Source: Shimia abyssi
GTDB lineage: Bacteria > Pseudomonadota > Alphaproteobacteria > Rhodobacterales > Rhodobacteraceae
Direction of reading: 5' to 3'
Assembly (NCBI RefSeq): GCF_003014475.1
Contig: NZ_PYGJ01000004.1
Location: 1-64,000, forward strand
Length of the DNA stretch: 64,000 nucleotides
Shown piece by piece: positions 9,014 through 19,689 of the stretch. Positions within the stretch are counted from its first letter, which is position 1. Each line of letters begins with the position of its first letter. The position numbers were made by a program, and so were the translations under genes. A model generated the notes under the pieces. That model was not told the origin of the DNA. It saw nothing but the letters and a program-made list of their open reading frames with translations, and did no database searches.

Positions 9014-9028
9014 GAACATTTCATGAAC
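9014..9028 (+). promoter_or_regulatory. Putative LexA (SOS) box overlapping the pdeM start codon
   Basis: The sequence is GAAC-ATTTCAT-GAAC, the exact alphaproteobacterial SOS operator pattern GTTC-N7-GTTC read on the minus strand. Read that way the spacer is ATGAAAT, close to the ACGAATT spacer of the mmcB box at 47154-47168. It covers the ATG at 9023-9025. One or two such matches are expected by chance in 64 kb, so position at a repair gene is the main support. Confidence 0.5.
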
Positions 9029-9685
9029 GGAGTGCAATTTACAATCGCTGGCGCCACACTCACCGCCCTTGGGTCCGGAGCACTTTGGTGGGCAGAGCAG
9101 CGTTTGCTCGTTGTCTCTGATCTGCACTTGGGAAAATCGTCCCGCATCGCACGACGAGGCGGTTCAAACTTGCCACCTTATGAAACGCGCGACACCCTAA
9201 TCCGCCTCGAAAATGATCTCAACGGCACAAATGCGGCCACCATTGTCTGTTTGGGCGACAGTTTTGATGATCTGGAGGCCGCAGAGGCTATTTCCCAAGC
9301 GGATCGGCTTTGGATCAGCAGATTACAAGCCGGGCGTCGTTGGGTCTGGATCGAGGGCAATCATGATCCCGGTCCGGTCGATCTTGGCGGAACGCATTTG
9401 GCTGAACTCCCTGTCGCGCCGCTCACGTTTCGCCACATTGCACAGTCGGGTAAAAGCGGAGAAGTTTCGGGCCATTACCACCCAAAAGTTCGCGTACAAA
9501 CGCGCCTGCGCGCCATCTCGCGCCCAGCGTTCCTTTTTGACAGTGATCGCGTCATTCTGCCCGCCTTTGGCACCTATACCGGTGGGCTGCGCAGCACTGA
9601 TGCCGCTCTGAGCGACCTAATGCGCCCAGAGGCGCGCGCAATTCTCACTGGTCAAACCCCGCGCATGGTGCCCATGCCACGTTAA
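9023..9685 (+). CDS. pdeM: PdeM, ligase-associated DNA damage response metallo-endonuclease
   Basis: This 220-aa calcineurin-like metallophosphoesterase has all five metal-site blocks visible: SDLHLGK, GDSFDD, GNHDPG, a histidine in FRHIAQSG, and SGHYHPK. Its length and position just after the Lhr helicase identify it as PdeM of the ligase-associated repair cassette. The ATG at 9023 is favoured because the conserved part begins right after it; longer in-frame starts run back into the helicase gene. A putative LexA box covers the start, suggesting DNA-damage induction independent of the helicase. The 103-bp gap upstream is AT-rich and could hold its promoter. Confidence 0.9.
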   Translation: MNGVQFTIAGATLTALGSGALWWAEQRLLVVSDLHLGKSSRIARRGGSNLPPYETRDTLIRLENDLNGTNAATIVCLGDSFDDLEAAEAISQADRLWISRLQAGRRWVWIEGNHDPGPVDLGGTHLAELPVAPLTFRHIAQSGKSGEVSGHYHPKVRVQTRLRAISRPAFLFDSDRVILPAFGTYTGGLRSTDAALSDLMRPEARAILTGQTPRMVPMPR

Positions 9686-9711
9686 GCGCGTCCGCCAAAC
9701 ATTTGACTCTT

Positions 9712-10542
9712 CTAAAGAACACCCGCCTCAACCAGTGTCGGTTTGTAATTGCGCGAAACTGGCACTTCGCGCCCGCAATTCAAGACCAAACCGGTTTTCC
9801 CCTGTCGCGTCTCGGCTAGTTTTATTGCATCACGCGCCACCCAATGCGATCGGTGAACCCGAAACCCGTCCACCCCTTCCATCTCAGAAATCGCATCACT
9901 TAGCCGCATCCGCAAATGCGTTTCTCCGCGATCTGTCGACACTCTTACAAAGTGATCCGACACTGACAAATGCATTACATAACCGCCTATTTCACTGGGT
10001 AGACGTTGCGCGAGACGAGGTTCAAATCGGGTTTCAACTTGCGACTTCGCGCCAATAGCCTGCACCACAATCGCCCGCAAAGTGACAACGGCTGCAGTAA
10101 TAAGAGCAACAAAGCCAAATGCTTGCAACAATGACAGCTCGCCAGCACTGCCGATGGTCGATTTCAATCGCCCAATGCCCCACACCAACATCGTTATCGA
10201 TAAAGTCGCAAAAATGCCCTCCAAAGCATAACGCGCAGACAGTGACAGCTTGCGACCAACGACAACGGACAACGCAAAGGACACGTACCCAAAGATCACC
10301 GAAATCGGAACGATCAAACCCCAGTACAATAATCGCTCCGCAAAGCTCATCGAAGTGTAAGTTCCAAACGGTCCCATTCCGACAGCGGCGATCAACGCTA
10401 GGAAACAGATTGCCAAAACCCGTGGGCGAACCAGTGACTTGAATGTCAGCCGGAAAATAACTCTTAACTTCTTCAATACCTTACTCGACCAAGCTGTTAA
10501 GAATTCACAACCTTGTCGCCTCTTGACGCAGACACGAAACAA
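9712..10542 (-). CDS. Membrane-bound LytTR-domain transcription regulator
   Basis: This 276-aa protein has four hydrophobic segments between about residues 43 and 160, then a C-terminal LytTR DNA-binding domain of about 100 aa. The domain shows the family pattern (HLSVSDHFVRVST, then FRVHRSHWVARDAI, then VPVSRNY). Such membrane LytTR regulators act without a receiver domain and often pair with a small membrane inhibitor; none is adjacent here. It is convergent with pdeM and divergent from the thioesterase. Only one ATG is available at the N-terminus, so the first 20-30 residues may be over-extended. Confidence 0.85.
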   Translation of the reverse strand: MFRVCVKRRQGCEFLTAWSSKVLKKLRVIFRLTFKSLVRPRVLAICFLALIAAVGMGPFGTYTSMSFAERLLYWGLIVPISVIFGYVSFALSVVVGRKLSLSARYALEGIFATLSITMLVWGIGRLKSTIGSAGELSLLQAFGFVALITAAVVTLRAIVVQAIGAKSQVETRFEPRLAQRLPSEIGGYVMHLSVSDHFVRVSTDRGETHLRMRLSDAISEMEGVDGFRVHRSHWVARDAIKLAETRQGKTGLVLNCGREVPVSRNYKPTLVEAGVL

Positions 10543-10594
10543 ATACTTCGCTTACCATACTCTATCCCGTTTACCCCGGTACAAAGCTCAAACA

Positions 10595-11023
10595 ATGACC
10601 TTAGCCCCCGACCTCACGCAAAAATTACAAGATAGCTTTGCCAAACAATCCATGATGGAAACATTCGGCGCGTCACTCTCGTATTTGGCCCATGGAAATA
10701 TCGAGATTTCCGCACCAATTCTAGAAATTTGTCAGCAACAACATGGATTTGGCCATGCAGCGCTCACTTTTGGAATTGGTGATTCGGCTGCAGGCTATGC
10801 CGCACTTTCGGTCATGCCGTTAGAGGCAGAGGTGCTCACCAGCGAGATGAAAATCCACCTGTTGGCTCCGGCCAAGGGTGATATCCTGTTGGCCAAGGGA
10901 CGAGTGATCAAACCCGGTCGTCGGCTGGTAATTGTCGAATCTCAGGTCTTTGCCGTCGAGAACGGCGTTAGCACACAAGTCGCTTTAATGACGGGCACCA
11001 TGGTCCCGGTGACACCAAAATAA
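10595..11023 (+). CDS. PaaI-type hotdog-fold thioesterase
   Basis: This 142-aa protein has the PaaI/YdiI-like hotdog pattern: a QQQHGFGHAALTFGIGDSAAGYAA segment containing the catalytic-region Asp and Gly residues, then EMKIHLLAPAKGD and GRRLVIVESQVFA. It likely hydrolyses an acyl-CoA, with substrate unknown. It starts at ATG 10595, in the divergent intergenic region with the LytTR regulator. A hairpin follows its stop and is shared with folD on the other strand. Confidence 0.85.
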   Translation: MTLAPDLTQKLQDSFAKQSMMETFGASLSYLAHGNIEISAPILEICQQQHGFGHAALTFGIGDSAAGYAALSVMPLEAEVLTSEMKIHLLAPAKGDILLAKGRVIKPGRRLVIVESQVFAVENGVSTQVALMTGTMVPVTPK

Positions 11024-11044
11024 AAAGACGGCCCAATTGGGCCG
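11022..11044 (-). terminator. Intrinsic terminator of folD
   Basis: Bases 11029-11044 are a perfect 16-bp palindrome (CGGCCCAATTGGGCCG). On the minus strand it is followed by TCTTTTTATTTT, a proper U-tract. It lies 26 bp past the folD stop and also between convergent genes, so it may slow transcription from both sides. Confidence 0.75.
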
Positions 11045-11069
11045 CCCAAAGTCAAAATTATTATTCTTT

Positions 11070-11972
11070 TCAGGCTGTCAGGCCATCAGGCTCAGCCAAT
11101 CCATTCGCCCGGCAACATGCGGTAACCGTATTGGCCAGCAGGCAGGCAATGGTCATCGGACCAACGCCACCTGGCACGGGTGTGATCGCCCCTGCGCGAG
11201 CGGCGGCGCTTTCAAAGTGCACATCGCCCACCAGACGCGTTTTGCCTTCGCCCTTTTCCGGCGCATCAATACGATTGATGCCCACGTCGATTACGGTGGC
11301 GCCTTCCTTGATCCAATCGCCCGGCACCATTTCTGGTCGACCAACTGCGGCAACCACAATATCGGCCCGACGCACAACATCTGGCAGGTCCTTGGTGCGG
11401 GAATGCGCAATAGTTACGGTACAGCTATCGCCCAGAAGCAGCTGCGCCATGGGCTTACCGACAATGTTGGATCGACCAATTACCACCGCATCCATACCCG
11501 ACAAGCTGCCGTGATGATCACGCAGCATCATCAAACAGCCCAGCGGCGTGCACGGTACCATTGATTTTTGCCCGGTCCCCAACAGACCCACATTCGAAAT
11601 ATGAAAACCATCAACGTCTTTGGCCGGGTCAATCGAGTTGATCACCAGATCTTCGTTCAGATGGCTCGGCAGTGGTAATTGCACCAGAATTCCATGCACT
11701 TGAGGATCATTATTCAACTGATCAATCAGCGCCAAAAGGTCCGCTTCAGACGTCTCGACATCCAGCTTGTGCTCATAGCTGTTCATGCCCACTTCAACGG
11801 TCTGCTTACCCTTGGAACGCACATAAACCTGGCTCGCTGGGTCTTCGCCCACCAGCACAACGGCCAAACCTGGTGTGATGCCGTTTTCTTCTTTCAAACG
11901 GGCCACATGCCCCGCAACCTTCTCGCGCACCGTGGCCGCAAATGCTTTGCCGTCGATAATCTGAGCCGTCAT
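11070..11972 (-). CDS. folD: FolD, methylene-THF dehydrogenase/methenyl-THF cyclohydrolase
   Basis: This 300-aa bifunctional cytosolic enzyme converts 5,10-methylene-THF to 5,10-methenyl-THF (NADP) and then to 10-formyl-THF. Visible motifs are Y28-region YVRSKGKQ with the catalytic Lys, VQLPLPSHL, and the NADP site [16 protein letters not shown] followed by PGGVGPMT. The ATG at 11972 has AGGAG 8 nt upstream; a GTG one codon earlier is possible. It is downstream of fhs and chorismate mutase on the same strand, so fhs and folD together interconvert formate and the methylene-THF pool. Confidence 0.97.
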   Translation of the reverse strand: MTAQIIDGKAFAATVREKVAGHVARLKEENGITPGLAVVLVGEDPASQVYVRSKGKQTVEVGMNSYEHKLDVETSEADLLALIDQLNNDPQVHGILVQLPLPSHLNEDLVINSIDPAKDVDGFHISNVGLLGTGQKSMVPCTPLGCLMMLRDHHGSLSGMDAVVIGRSNIVGKPMAQLLLGDSCTVTIAHSRTKDLPDVVRRADIVVAAVGRPEMVPGDWIKEGATVIDVGINRIDAPEKGEGKTRLVGDVHFESAAARAGAITPVPGGVGPMTIACLLANTVTACCRANGLAEPDGLTA

Positions 11973-11982
11973 CACTTTCTCC

Positions 11983-12288
11983 TCAGTTCAGATCGATCAC
12001 TCGCGCCTCTCGCGCGATGGACCAATCAATCAATTTCCGCCACAACGCTTCGCTCAGCGCCGGGTCTAACCCTGCGGCCTGCGCTTTGGCACAGACCTTG
12101 GTCACCACCTCCTCAACACGTGCGGGAATACGCGCCGGTAGGCCCTCGGCCTGTTTAAGCGCGATCGCCCGGTCGATATAACTGGCGCGCACCGCCAACA
12201 GGTCGACCAACTGCGCGTCCAGCGTATCAATCTCGGCGCGCAGCGCCTGCATCGTAGTGCACTGATGCGGAGGAGTTAATTCAGCCAT
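11983..12288 (-). CDS. Chorismate mutase (AroQ class)
   Basis: This 101-aa all-helical protein has the type II chorismate mutase pattern: [19 protein letters not shown], then a conserved Lys in [17 protein letters not shown], and the final [12 protein letters not shown] helix. It converts chorismate to prephenate for Phe/Tyr synthesis. It is free-standing, not fused to prephenate dehydratase, and lies between fhs and folD. Its ribosome site AGGAG (12301-12297 on the minus strand) is inside a strong hairpin, described separately, which may limit translation or read-through from fhs. Confidence 0.9.
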   Translation of the reverse strand: MAELTPPHQCTTMQALRAEIDTLDAQLVDLLAVRASYIDRAIALKQAEGLPARIPARVEEVVTKVCAKAQAAGLDPALSEALWRKLIDWSIAREARVIDLN

Positions 12289-12297
12289 CTAAAAGTC

Positions 12298-12328
12298 TCC
12301 TGCGGCCCAAAGGATATGGGCCGCAGGA
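12298..12328 (-). promoter_or_regulatory. Hairpin between fhs and chorismate mutase that sequesters the SD
   Basis: A 12-bp perfect stem (12298-12309 with 12317-12328, 7-nt loop) lies 18 bp after the fhs stop. On the minus strand its 3' arm ends in GCAGGA, so four of the five bases of AGGAG, 8 nt before the chorismate mutase ATG, are paired. It is followed by ACTTTTAG. It could be a partial terminator, a translation brake or both. Confidence 0.7.
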
Positions 12329-12345
12329 AAAGCATTTACCAGCGC

Positions 12346-14022
12346 TTAGAACAAGCCCTGAACCAGACCTTCTTCGTCAATCCCGATGGTTTCCGCGGCA
12401 GGTTTGCGCGGCAGACCCGGCATTGTCATGATCTCACCGCAGATCACGACAACAAAACCCGCACCCGCGCTCAAACGCACTTCGCGGATCGGAACCGAGT
12501 GGCCGGTCGGCGCGCCGCGCAGGCTTGGATCGGTCGAGAACGAATACTGCGTTTTCGCCATACACACCGGCAGATCGCCATAGCCCGCATCTTCCCACGC
12601 TTTCAGCTGATCGCGGATTTTCTTGTCCGCCAGCACCTCGTCCGCGCGATAGATCGACGTTGCTACACGCTCGATCTTTTCAAACAGGCTCAGATCGTCT
12701 TTGTAGAGCGGCGCAAACTGGCTCACACCAGCATCGGCAATCTCGGCCACACGGGTGGCCAGCTCAACAGTACCTTCCGATCCTTTGGCCCAGTGCTGAC
12801 ACAGGATCGCTTCGGACCCTTGCGTCGCGACATAGTCCAGAACGGCCTGCACTTCGGCATCAGTGTCGGTGACAAAGTGGTTCACGGCCACAACAACCGG
12901 TACGCCGAACTGCTTGAGGTTGCCGATGTGGCGACCCAGGTTGGCACAGCCCTCGTTTACTGCGTCCACGTTCTCCGCACCCAGATCGGCCTTGGCGACG
13001 CCACCGTTCATCTTCATGGCGCGGATAGTGGCCACCAGAACCACACAATCGGGTGCAAGACCCGCCTTGCGGCACTTGATGTTCATGAACTTTTCAGCAC
13101 CCAGATCGGCCCCAAAACCAGCTTCGGTTACAACGTAGTCCGCGATTTTCAGCGCAGTGTTGGTCGCAATAACCGAGTTACAGCCATGGGCGATGTTGGC
13201 AAATGGGCCACCATGCACAAAGGCCGGGTTGTTTTCCAGCGTCTGCACCAGGTTTGGCTGCATCGCGTCTTTCAACAGAACGGTCATCGCGCCGTCCGCC
13301 TTGATGTCACGCGCATAGATCGGTGTGCGATCACGACGATAAGCCACGATCATGTCGCCCAGACGCTTCTGCAGGTCTTCCAGATCGTTGGCGAGACACA
13401 GGATCGCCATCACTTCGGACGCCACGGTGATGTCAAACCCGGTCTGACGCGGGAAGCCGTTGGCCACGCCACCAAGGCTGGTCACAGTGTCGCGCAGCGC
13501 GCGGTCGTTCATGTCCAGAACACGGCGCCATGTCACACGACGCTCGTCGATTTCCAGCTCATTGCCCCAGTAAATGTGGTTGTCGATCATTGCCGACAAC
13601 AGGTTGTGCGCCGACGTGATCGCGTGGAAGTCGCCCGTAAAGTGCAGGTTCATGTCTTCCATCGGCACGATCTGCGCGTAACCACCACCTGCGGCGCCAC
13701 CCTTCATGCCAAAGTTCGGGCCGAGCGACGCTTCGCGAATGCAGATCGCGGCCTTTTTGCCAATCGCGTTCAGGCCGTCACCCAGACCAACGGTCGTGGT
13801 GGTTTTACCTTCACCCGCCGGGGTCGGGTTGATCGCCGTCACGAGGATAAGCTTACCGTTTTCGCGGTCCTTTACCGAATTGATGAACTCCTGGCTCACC
13901 TTCGCCTTGTCATGGCCAAATGGCAGCAGGTCATCAGAACTGATACCCAGTTTTGCACCAATTTCCTGAATCGGACGTTTCTTTGCCTCGCGGGCAATAT
14001 CGATGTCGGTCTTAAAGCTCAT
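12346..14022 (-). CDS. fhs: Formate--tetrahydrofolate ligase
   Basis: This 558-aa enzyme makes 10-formyl-THF from formate, THF and ATP. The nucleotide loop TPAGEGKT is at residues 67-74, followed by [10 protein letters not shown]. Further conserved blocks are [25 protein letters not shown] and the C-terminal [11 protein letters not shown]. Length agrees with the family. In marine roseobacters this enzyme is important for C1 oxidation and assimilation from methylated compounds; no demethylase is in the window. It is the first gene of the fhs-chorismate mutase-folD run; the 174 bp upstream should hold the promoter but no clear -35/-10 stands out. Confidence 0.98.
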   Translation of the reverse strand: MSFKTDIDIAREAKKRPIQEIGAKLGISSDDLLPFGHDKAKVSQEFINSVKDRENGKLILVTAINPTPAGEGKTTTTVGLGDGLNAIGKKAAICIREASLGPNFGMKGGAAGGGYAQIVPMEDMNLHFTGDFHAITSAHNLLSAMIDNHIYWGNELEIDERRVTWRRVLDMNDRALRDTVTSLGGVANGFPRQTGFDITVASEVMAILCLANDLEDLQKRLGDMIVAYRRDRTPIYARDIKADGAMTVLLKDAMQPNLVQTLENNPAFVHGGPFANIAHGCNSVIATNTALKIADYVVTEAGFGADLGAEKFMNIKCRKAGLAPDCVVLVATIRAMKMNGGVAKADLGAENVDAVNEGCANLGRHIGNLKQFGVPVVVAVNHFVTDTDAEVQAVLDYVATQGSEAILCQHWAKGSEGTVELATRVAEIADAGVSQFAPLYKDDLSLFEKIERVATSIYRADEVLADKKIRDQLKAWEDAGYGDLPVCMAKTQYSFSTDPSLRGAPTGHSVPIREVRLSAGAGFVVVICGEIMTMPGLPRKPAAETIGIDEEGLVQGLF

Positions 14023-14196
14023 GACGGTCCCTTACTGTCGGAAAAAGCAATCTGGCGAATCTTTAACCGCTTAGGCCCATGTCGTGGCTCTGCATTTCCG
14101 ACATTTCCGGCTCAACTTACGTCGGACAAACACGGCTCACGCCGTTTTGATATTGCGCTTCGCACCGGAATAGCATCCCACCGCAGGGGACGTTAA

Positions 14197-14911
14197 TCAC
14201 CCATCCGTTCCGGTCCGGCCTTGCAAGGCGGCCTGCAACCGCGCATTTGTCGCCACCAACTTGGCGCGCACCGCATGGGCAAACGCTGCCTCCAGATGCG
14301 CTTCAATCTCCGCGTTCTTGCGGATCAACCCATTCAGCGCATCCGACGAAATACTAAAATACCGCGACGGCTGGTTGATCTCTACTGTCGCACTCGCTGG
14401 ACCTTTCGCCAGACACGCCATCTCTCCGATGAACTCGCCGCTGCCAAGTTCGGCAATTACATTGCCGCCAACCACAATATTCACGCCCCCCCGGCATCAC
14501 ATAGCTTAGCCGCGTCACCGGGGTGTCCGCTTTGGTCAACTCCTCGCCCCGCACGCCGTCCCGCCACTCACTCGCCCGAAACAACCGCTTCGCATCCAGC
14601 CGCCGCATATGTGAAAAATGCCGCGCTCTCAGGGCCTCTTCCTCTTCGGAAAATCGCAAGCCGCGCGTCAACAACCATACGCGCGTCATACCCACCACAG
14701 AGATCACTATCCAACTGGTCTGAATTATAGCTGACCACAGGTTCCACCCGTTGAATAGCGACACCAGAACAAGGCTCGCGGCCAGCAAGTTCAGCGTTGC
14801 ATAAACATAGCCGTTTCCCTTAAGAACTCCGGCCTGCAAAAGCGCATAGCTACCAAGATAAAAGGCAACGCCAATCAGCCCCGCAATTTCAAATAGTGTT
14901 TCCTGCGTCAA
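14197..14911 (-). pseudogene. Membrane protein with cyclic-nucleotide-binding domain, broken by +1 in a 7-base G run
   Basis: Two overlapping frames form one gene. The upstream frame (14911 to about 14490) encodes three to four membrane segments of the CBU_0592-like type (FEIAGLIGVAFYLGSYALLQAG). The other frame (to 14197) encodes a cNMP-binding domain (GSGEFIGEMACLAKGPASATVE) and a coiled C-terminus. They join at seven C/G at 14486-14492: removing one base gives an unbroken product of about 237 aa. This may be a sequencing or assembly error, a true null allele, or slippage-controlled expression. The C-terminal frame could also start on its own at GTG 14484, though the G-rich stretch there is a poor guide. 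Confidence 0.75.
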
Positions 14912-15002
14912 TCAACTCACCCGCCCGAAAATAAATGGACGCAATACTGATACCGCGAGTCTTCATCGGGTCAAAAGGTTTTCCCACAGACGCAAACACG
15001 CA

Positions 15003-15602
15003 TTACCCGGCGCGCGCCACATCCAGATGCGCCCAAACCGGCTGGTCCGGCACATGCAGCCGCAGACGCTGGCCCAGCCGAAAAACGCCCTCGCGCTCAA
15101 CCCAAGCCGTGACCCCGCGCCGATCTTTGGCCGCCGCTTTGAACGCCGCTCCATGCCCCGGATGCGCCCCCTCTATCACCCGACCGGGCAGCACACAGGG
15201 ACGGTTCTCCATGTCGATCACGATGGTTGCCCCATCTTCACCCTGCAACCGGGATCCGGGCAGCACATGGGTAAAATCTGGGATACCCCGCACCACCAAC
15301 GACGCACCCATCATGGCAGGGCTCAATGCCTCAAGCCCGATTGCAGCCCCAATAGCATCCACCTCTTCCTGACTGAGCACTGATAGCTGGCGCGCATTGG
15401 CGATCTCGGTACCGCGCGGATGCTGCGCTAAAACCCGGCTACAGGATTTGCGCGTCATTCCCGCATGCCCTTCGCCCTCCGGCCCCGCAAACCTCAGCGT
15501 CAGCGCCTCACGCGCCACCGCGCTCAAATCCACATCAGAATCCGCAACACACCCAAGCCAGGTGATTTCCCCAAAAAATCGCGTCGGTTTCAAAGCTGGC
15601 AT
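15003..15602 (-). CDS. MOSC domain protein
   Basis: This 199-aa MOSC (molybdenum cofactor sulfurase C-terminal) protein has the GHAGMTRKSC motif with the family cysteine, followed by RQLSVLSQEEV and a GIPDFTHVLPGSRL / DMENRPC region. Family members bind Moco or sulfur carriers; this stand-alone version has no confirmed substrate. The ATG at 15602 has GGGGA 6 nt upstream; a TTG at 15617 would overlap the tam stop. It is the second gene of a pair with tam. Confidence 0.85.
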   Translation of the reverse strand: MPALKPTRFFGEITWLGCVADSDVDLSAVAREALTLRFAGPEGEGHAGMTRKSCSRVLAQHPRGTEIANARQLSVLSQEEVDAIGAAIGLEALSPAMMGASLVVRGIPDFTHVLPGSRLQGEDGATIVIDMENRPCVLPGRVIEGAHPGHGAAFKAAAKDRRGVTAWVEREGVFRLGQRLRLHVPDQPVWAHLDVARAG

Positions 15603-15613
15603 AAGGTCCCCAC

Positions 15614-16378
15614 TCAAATCTCTACCGTCAAAAACAAGCGTCGGAACGGGAAGAGAACCGACCCGTCCGCGCGCAATGGATATGCCTTTGCCATAGCCGC
15701 CTCATACCCGGCAATCAACTCCAAGCGCTCCGCCGAAGTCACCGCATCCAAATATGGACGGGCAAAAGTGCTCTCGGTGAACCGACGCACCGGATGTCCG
15801 TCTTCCGAAGCCGCAAGGTATTGATAATAAAGCACCTCCCAAACGCGCACATCCCCTATTGTGGCCAACAGATCGAAATACGCCCCGGCAGACAGAATCT
15901 CTGGCCCGCGCGCCACATCCCGCCCCTGAAACAGCGTACTAAACACCTCGCCCCAAGCCGCGTGTGACGGTGCCTGGTTCTGCGCGGGCATCTGCACCGC
16001 TAATATCCCGCCCGCCCGCAACATTCCGGTTAATTGCGGCAGCAACGCGTCGTGGCCATCCAACCACTGCAACGCCGCATTAGAAAAGATCACCGCAGGT
16101 GCGCGTTCCGGAACCCAATCGGCAATATCCGCCGTAACCAGCGCGTCATACGCCCCACCCACGTGCGCTTTCTCTAGCATCGCCTCCGAATTATCTACCC
16201 CAACCAACACACGCCCCTCAAATCTGTCCCGCAACCGCGCGCCCACTGCCCCATTGCCGCAGCCCAGATCAACCACATCCCCTTCAGGCACCGCCCCAAT
16301 TCGCGCAAGCAAATCTAGCGCAGGCTGCAACCGCACATCCCCAAACCGCGAATATTTGTCCGGGTTCCAATCGCTCAT
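15614..16378 (-). CDS. tam: Tam, trans-aconitate 2-methyltransferase family
   Basis: This 254-aa class I SAM methyltransferase starts MSDWNPDKYSRFGD, nearly as in E. coli Tam. It has the SAM motif VVDLGCGNGAVG, then D in GVDNSEAM, IFSNAALQW and ILAVQMPAQN. Tam methylates trans-aconitate, an inhibitor of the TCA cycle; other small acids are possible. The ATG at 16378 is chosen because family homology starts exactly there; the frame is open upstream for 29 more codons. It overlaps no neighbour and is divergent from the toxin-antitoxin pair. Confidence 0.9.
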   Translation of the reverse strand: MSDWNPDKYSRFGDVRLQPALDLLARIGAVPEGDVVDLGCGNGAVGARLRDRFEGRVLVGVDNSEAMLEKAHVGGAYDALVTADIADWVPERAPAVIFSNAALQWLDGHDALLPQLTGMLRAGGILAVQMPAQNQAPSHAAWGEVFSTLFQGRDVARGPEILSAGAYFDLLATIGDVRVWEVLYYQYLAASEDGHPVRRFTESTFARPYLDAVTSAERLELIAGYEAAMAKAYPLRADGSVLFPFRRLFLTVEI

Positions 16379-16470
16379 TATCGCGCTCCCTCTGGCCCGC
16401 ATTCCACATCCATCACCTAAACACGCTCCCCTCTTGGCCGCAATTATGTCAAATGAGTAGATCACTTGAA

Positions 16471-16499
16471 CTTGCTTTTGGGTCCAAATGATCCCATAT
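16471..16499 (+). promoter_or_regulatory. Candidate promoter of the toxin-antitoxin operon
   Basis: TTGCTT and CATATT are separated by 17 bp, 20 bp before the antitoxin start. Matches to consensus are only 3/6 and 4/6. An imperfect inverted repeat around TGGGTCC/GATCCCA lies between the two boxes and could be the antitoxin's operator. Confidence 0.3.
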
Positions 16500-16518
16500 T
16501 GATATCAGGAGACTCATC

Positions 16519-16908
16519 ATGCAGATCACCAAACCCAAACCCCAGCCCGCTGAGATCACCGCCGTCGCCCTCAAGGCTTACGCGCGCATCGCGCATCACT
16601 GGGGTCTGTCGCAAAAGGACGCTGCACAGCTTGCTGACATGTCCGAGAGCACATGGAAACGTGCCAAGAAACCCAACTTCACGGGCGAGCTGAGCAAAGA
16701 TCAGCTGCTGCGCCTTTCGGCCATAATCGGCATCTACAAGTCTCTGGAACTCTACTTTTCTGAACCTGTCGCAAGCGGTTGGATGACCCGCGTCAACGCC
16801 GGTCCCCTGTTCAACGGGAAACGCCCCGTAGACTCCGCAATTGATGGCGGTTTGCCGCAAATTCTTAACATCCGAACTTACCTCGATGCAGTTCGAGGTG
16901 GTGCGTGA
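16519..16908 (+). CDS. Xre/MbcA/ParS-type antitoxin
   Basis: This 129-aa protein has an N-terminal helix-turn-helix (WGLSQKDAAQLADMSESTWKR in two parts, residues about 33-53). The C-terminal toxin-binding domain (formerly DUF2384) is seen as LSAIIGIYKSLELYF, then GWMTRVNAGPLFNGKRPVD. It neutralises the downstream RES toxin and represses the operon in studied systems. Its stop overlaps the toxin start (GTGA at 16905), and AGGAG lies 7 nt before its ATG. Confidence 0.92.
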   Translation: MQITKPKPQPAEITAVALKAYARIAHHWGLSQKDAAQLADMSESTWKRAKKPNFTGELSKDQLLRLSAIIGIYKSLELYFSEPVASGWMTRVNAGPLFNGKRPVDSAIDGGLPQILNIRTYLDAVRGGA

Positions 16909-17600
16909 AACAAACAGATCTCTCGGACCGGGGTCTCGTAAGGCTGCTGCCCGCCACCTACCATAAGCCTCCCGTGCTGCGCGGACTGGTCGACACCGAT
17001 GCAGAGGCCGATATCTTAGCCGAGATAGAAGGATTGACCAGCGCCCGCCTCGTGGCCGAAGCAGGCCGTAATCCGCATCTCGATCCACGCGAACTGGCTT
17101 GGTACCGCCGCCAATCGGACCTGCGCGTCTATGGAAACACCCACGTCAATGCCGCCTTCACATACACTCGTTCGGGCGGCAACAGGTTCAATTCTGAACG
17201 TCGTGGCGCATGGTATTGCGCTTGGGACGTTCAGGTCTCCATTGCCGAGGTGGCGTTCCACCGCACCCGAGAGCTGGGCTATTCCGGCGTTTTCGAAGAT
17301 CATGGGCGCTATGTCGAATTGCGCGCCGACTTTATCGGCCATTTTGATGACATGACCGACACCCCCGATCACACCGCTCTGCATCCTAATACAGACATCG
17401 GCTACCCGGCTGGACAGGCCCTTGCCCGTGACCTGCGCGCCAACGGCTCTCGCGGGCTGATCTACCCCTCTGTGCGCGCGCCGCGGGGCGACTGCCTTGT
17501 CTGCTTTGACCCCAGCGCCATTCAAAACGTCACCCCCGGCGCGCAATGGGATCTCTACTGGGACGGCTCTCCCAACTACACGGTCAAATTCGTCGCCTAA
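16905..17600 (+). CDS. RES-domain NAD+-degrading toxin
   Basis: This 231-aa protein carries the RES fold. Expected active-site residues are R94 (GNRFN), Y104 (AWYCA), E115 (SIAEVAFH) and S189 (LIYPSVR). Studied RES toxins (for example M. tuberculosis MbcT and P. putida Res) deplete NAD+ by phosphorolysis or hydrolysis. This is the long form with about 85 extra N-terminal residues. GTG start overlapping the antitoxin stop gives coupled, lower toxin translation. No mobile element flanks the pair, which sits between tam and ftsH. Confidence 0.92.
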   Translation: MKQTDLSDRGLVRLLPATYHKPPVLRGLVDTDAEADILAEIEGLTSARLVAEAGRNPHLDPRELAWYRRQSDLRVYGNTHVNAAFTYTRSGGNRFNSERRGAWYCAWDVQVSIAEVAFHRTRELGYSGVFEDHGRYVELRADFIGHFDDMTDTPDHTALHPNTDIGYPAGQALARDLRANGSRGLIYPSVRAPRGDCLVCFDPSAIQNVTPGAQWDLYWDGSPNYTVKFVA

Positions 17601-17624
17601 TGCCAACACCCATGCCAAAAAGAA

Positions 17625-17648
17625 AAAGCCGGGGACTCCCCCGGCTTT
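17625..17648. terminator. Bidirectional terminator between the RES toxin and ftsH
   Basis: A 10-bp stem AAAGCCGGGG/CCCCGGCTTT with a 4-nt loop lies between convergent genes. The A-rich stretch before it gives the ftsH transcript a U-tract (minus strand TTTTTCTTTTT). Confidence 0.85.
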
Positions 17649-17668
17649 CCTGCATCTAATGCTGTCTT

Positions 17669-19588
<1,920 letters not shown>

Positions 19589-19689
19589 GGCAATTCTCCC
19601 AAGTAAATCGTCGCCGTGCCTAGCACAGCGGTCGTTACAGTTAAATAGACATCACGCGGCCATGTTCAATGCGATAATTGGCATTGAAA

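Noticed and set aside
12316..14196. A 626-codon open frame on the plus strand opposite fhs
   Set aside because: It is exactly antisense to a secure fhs gene, has a His/Arg-rich composition typical of reverse-complement frames in GC-rich DNA, and shows no domain.
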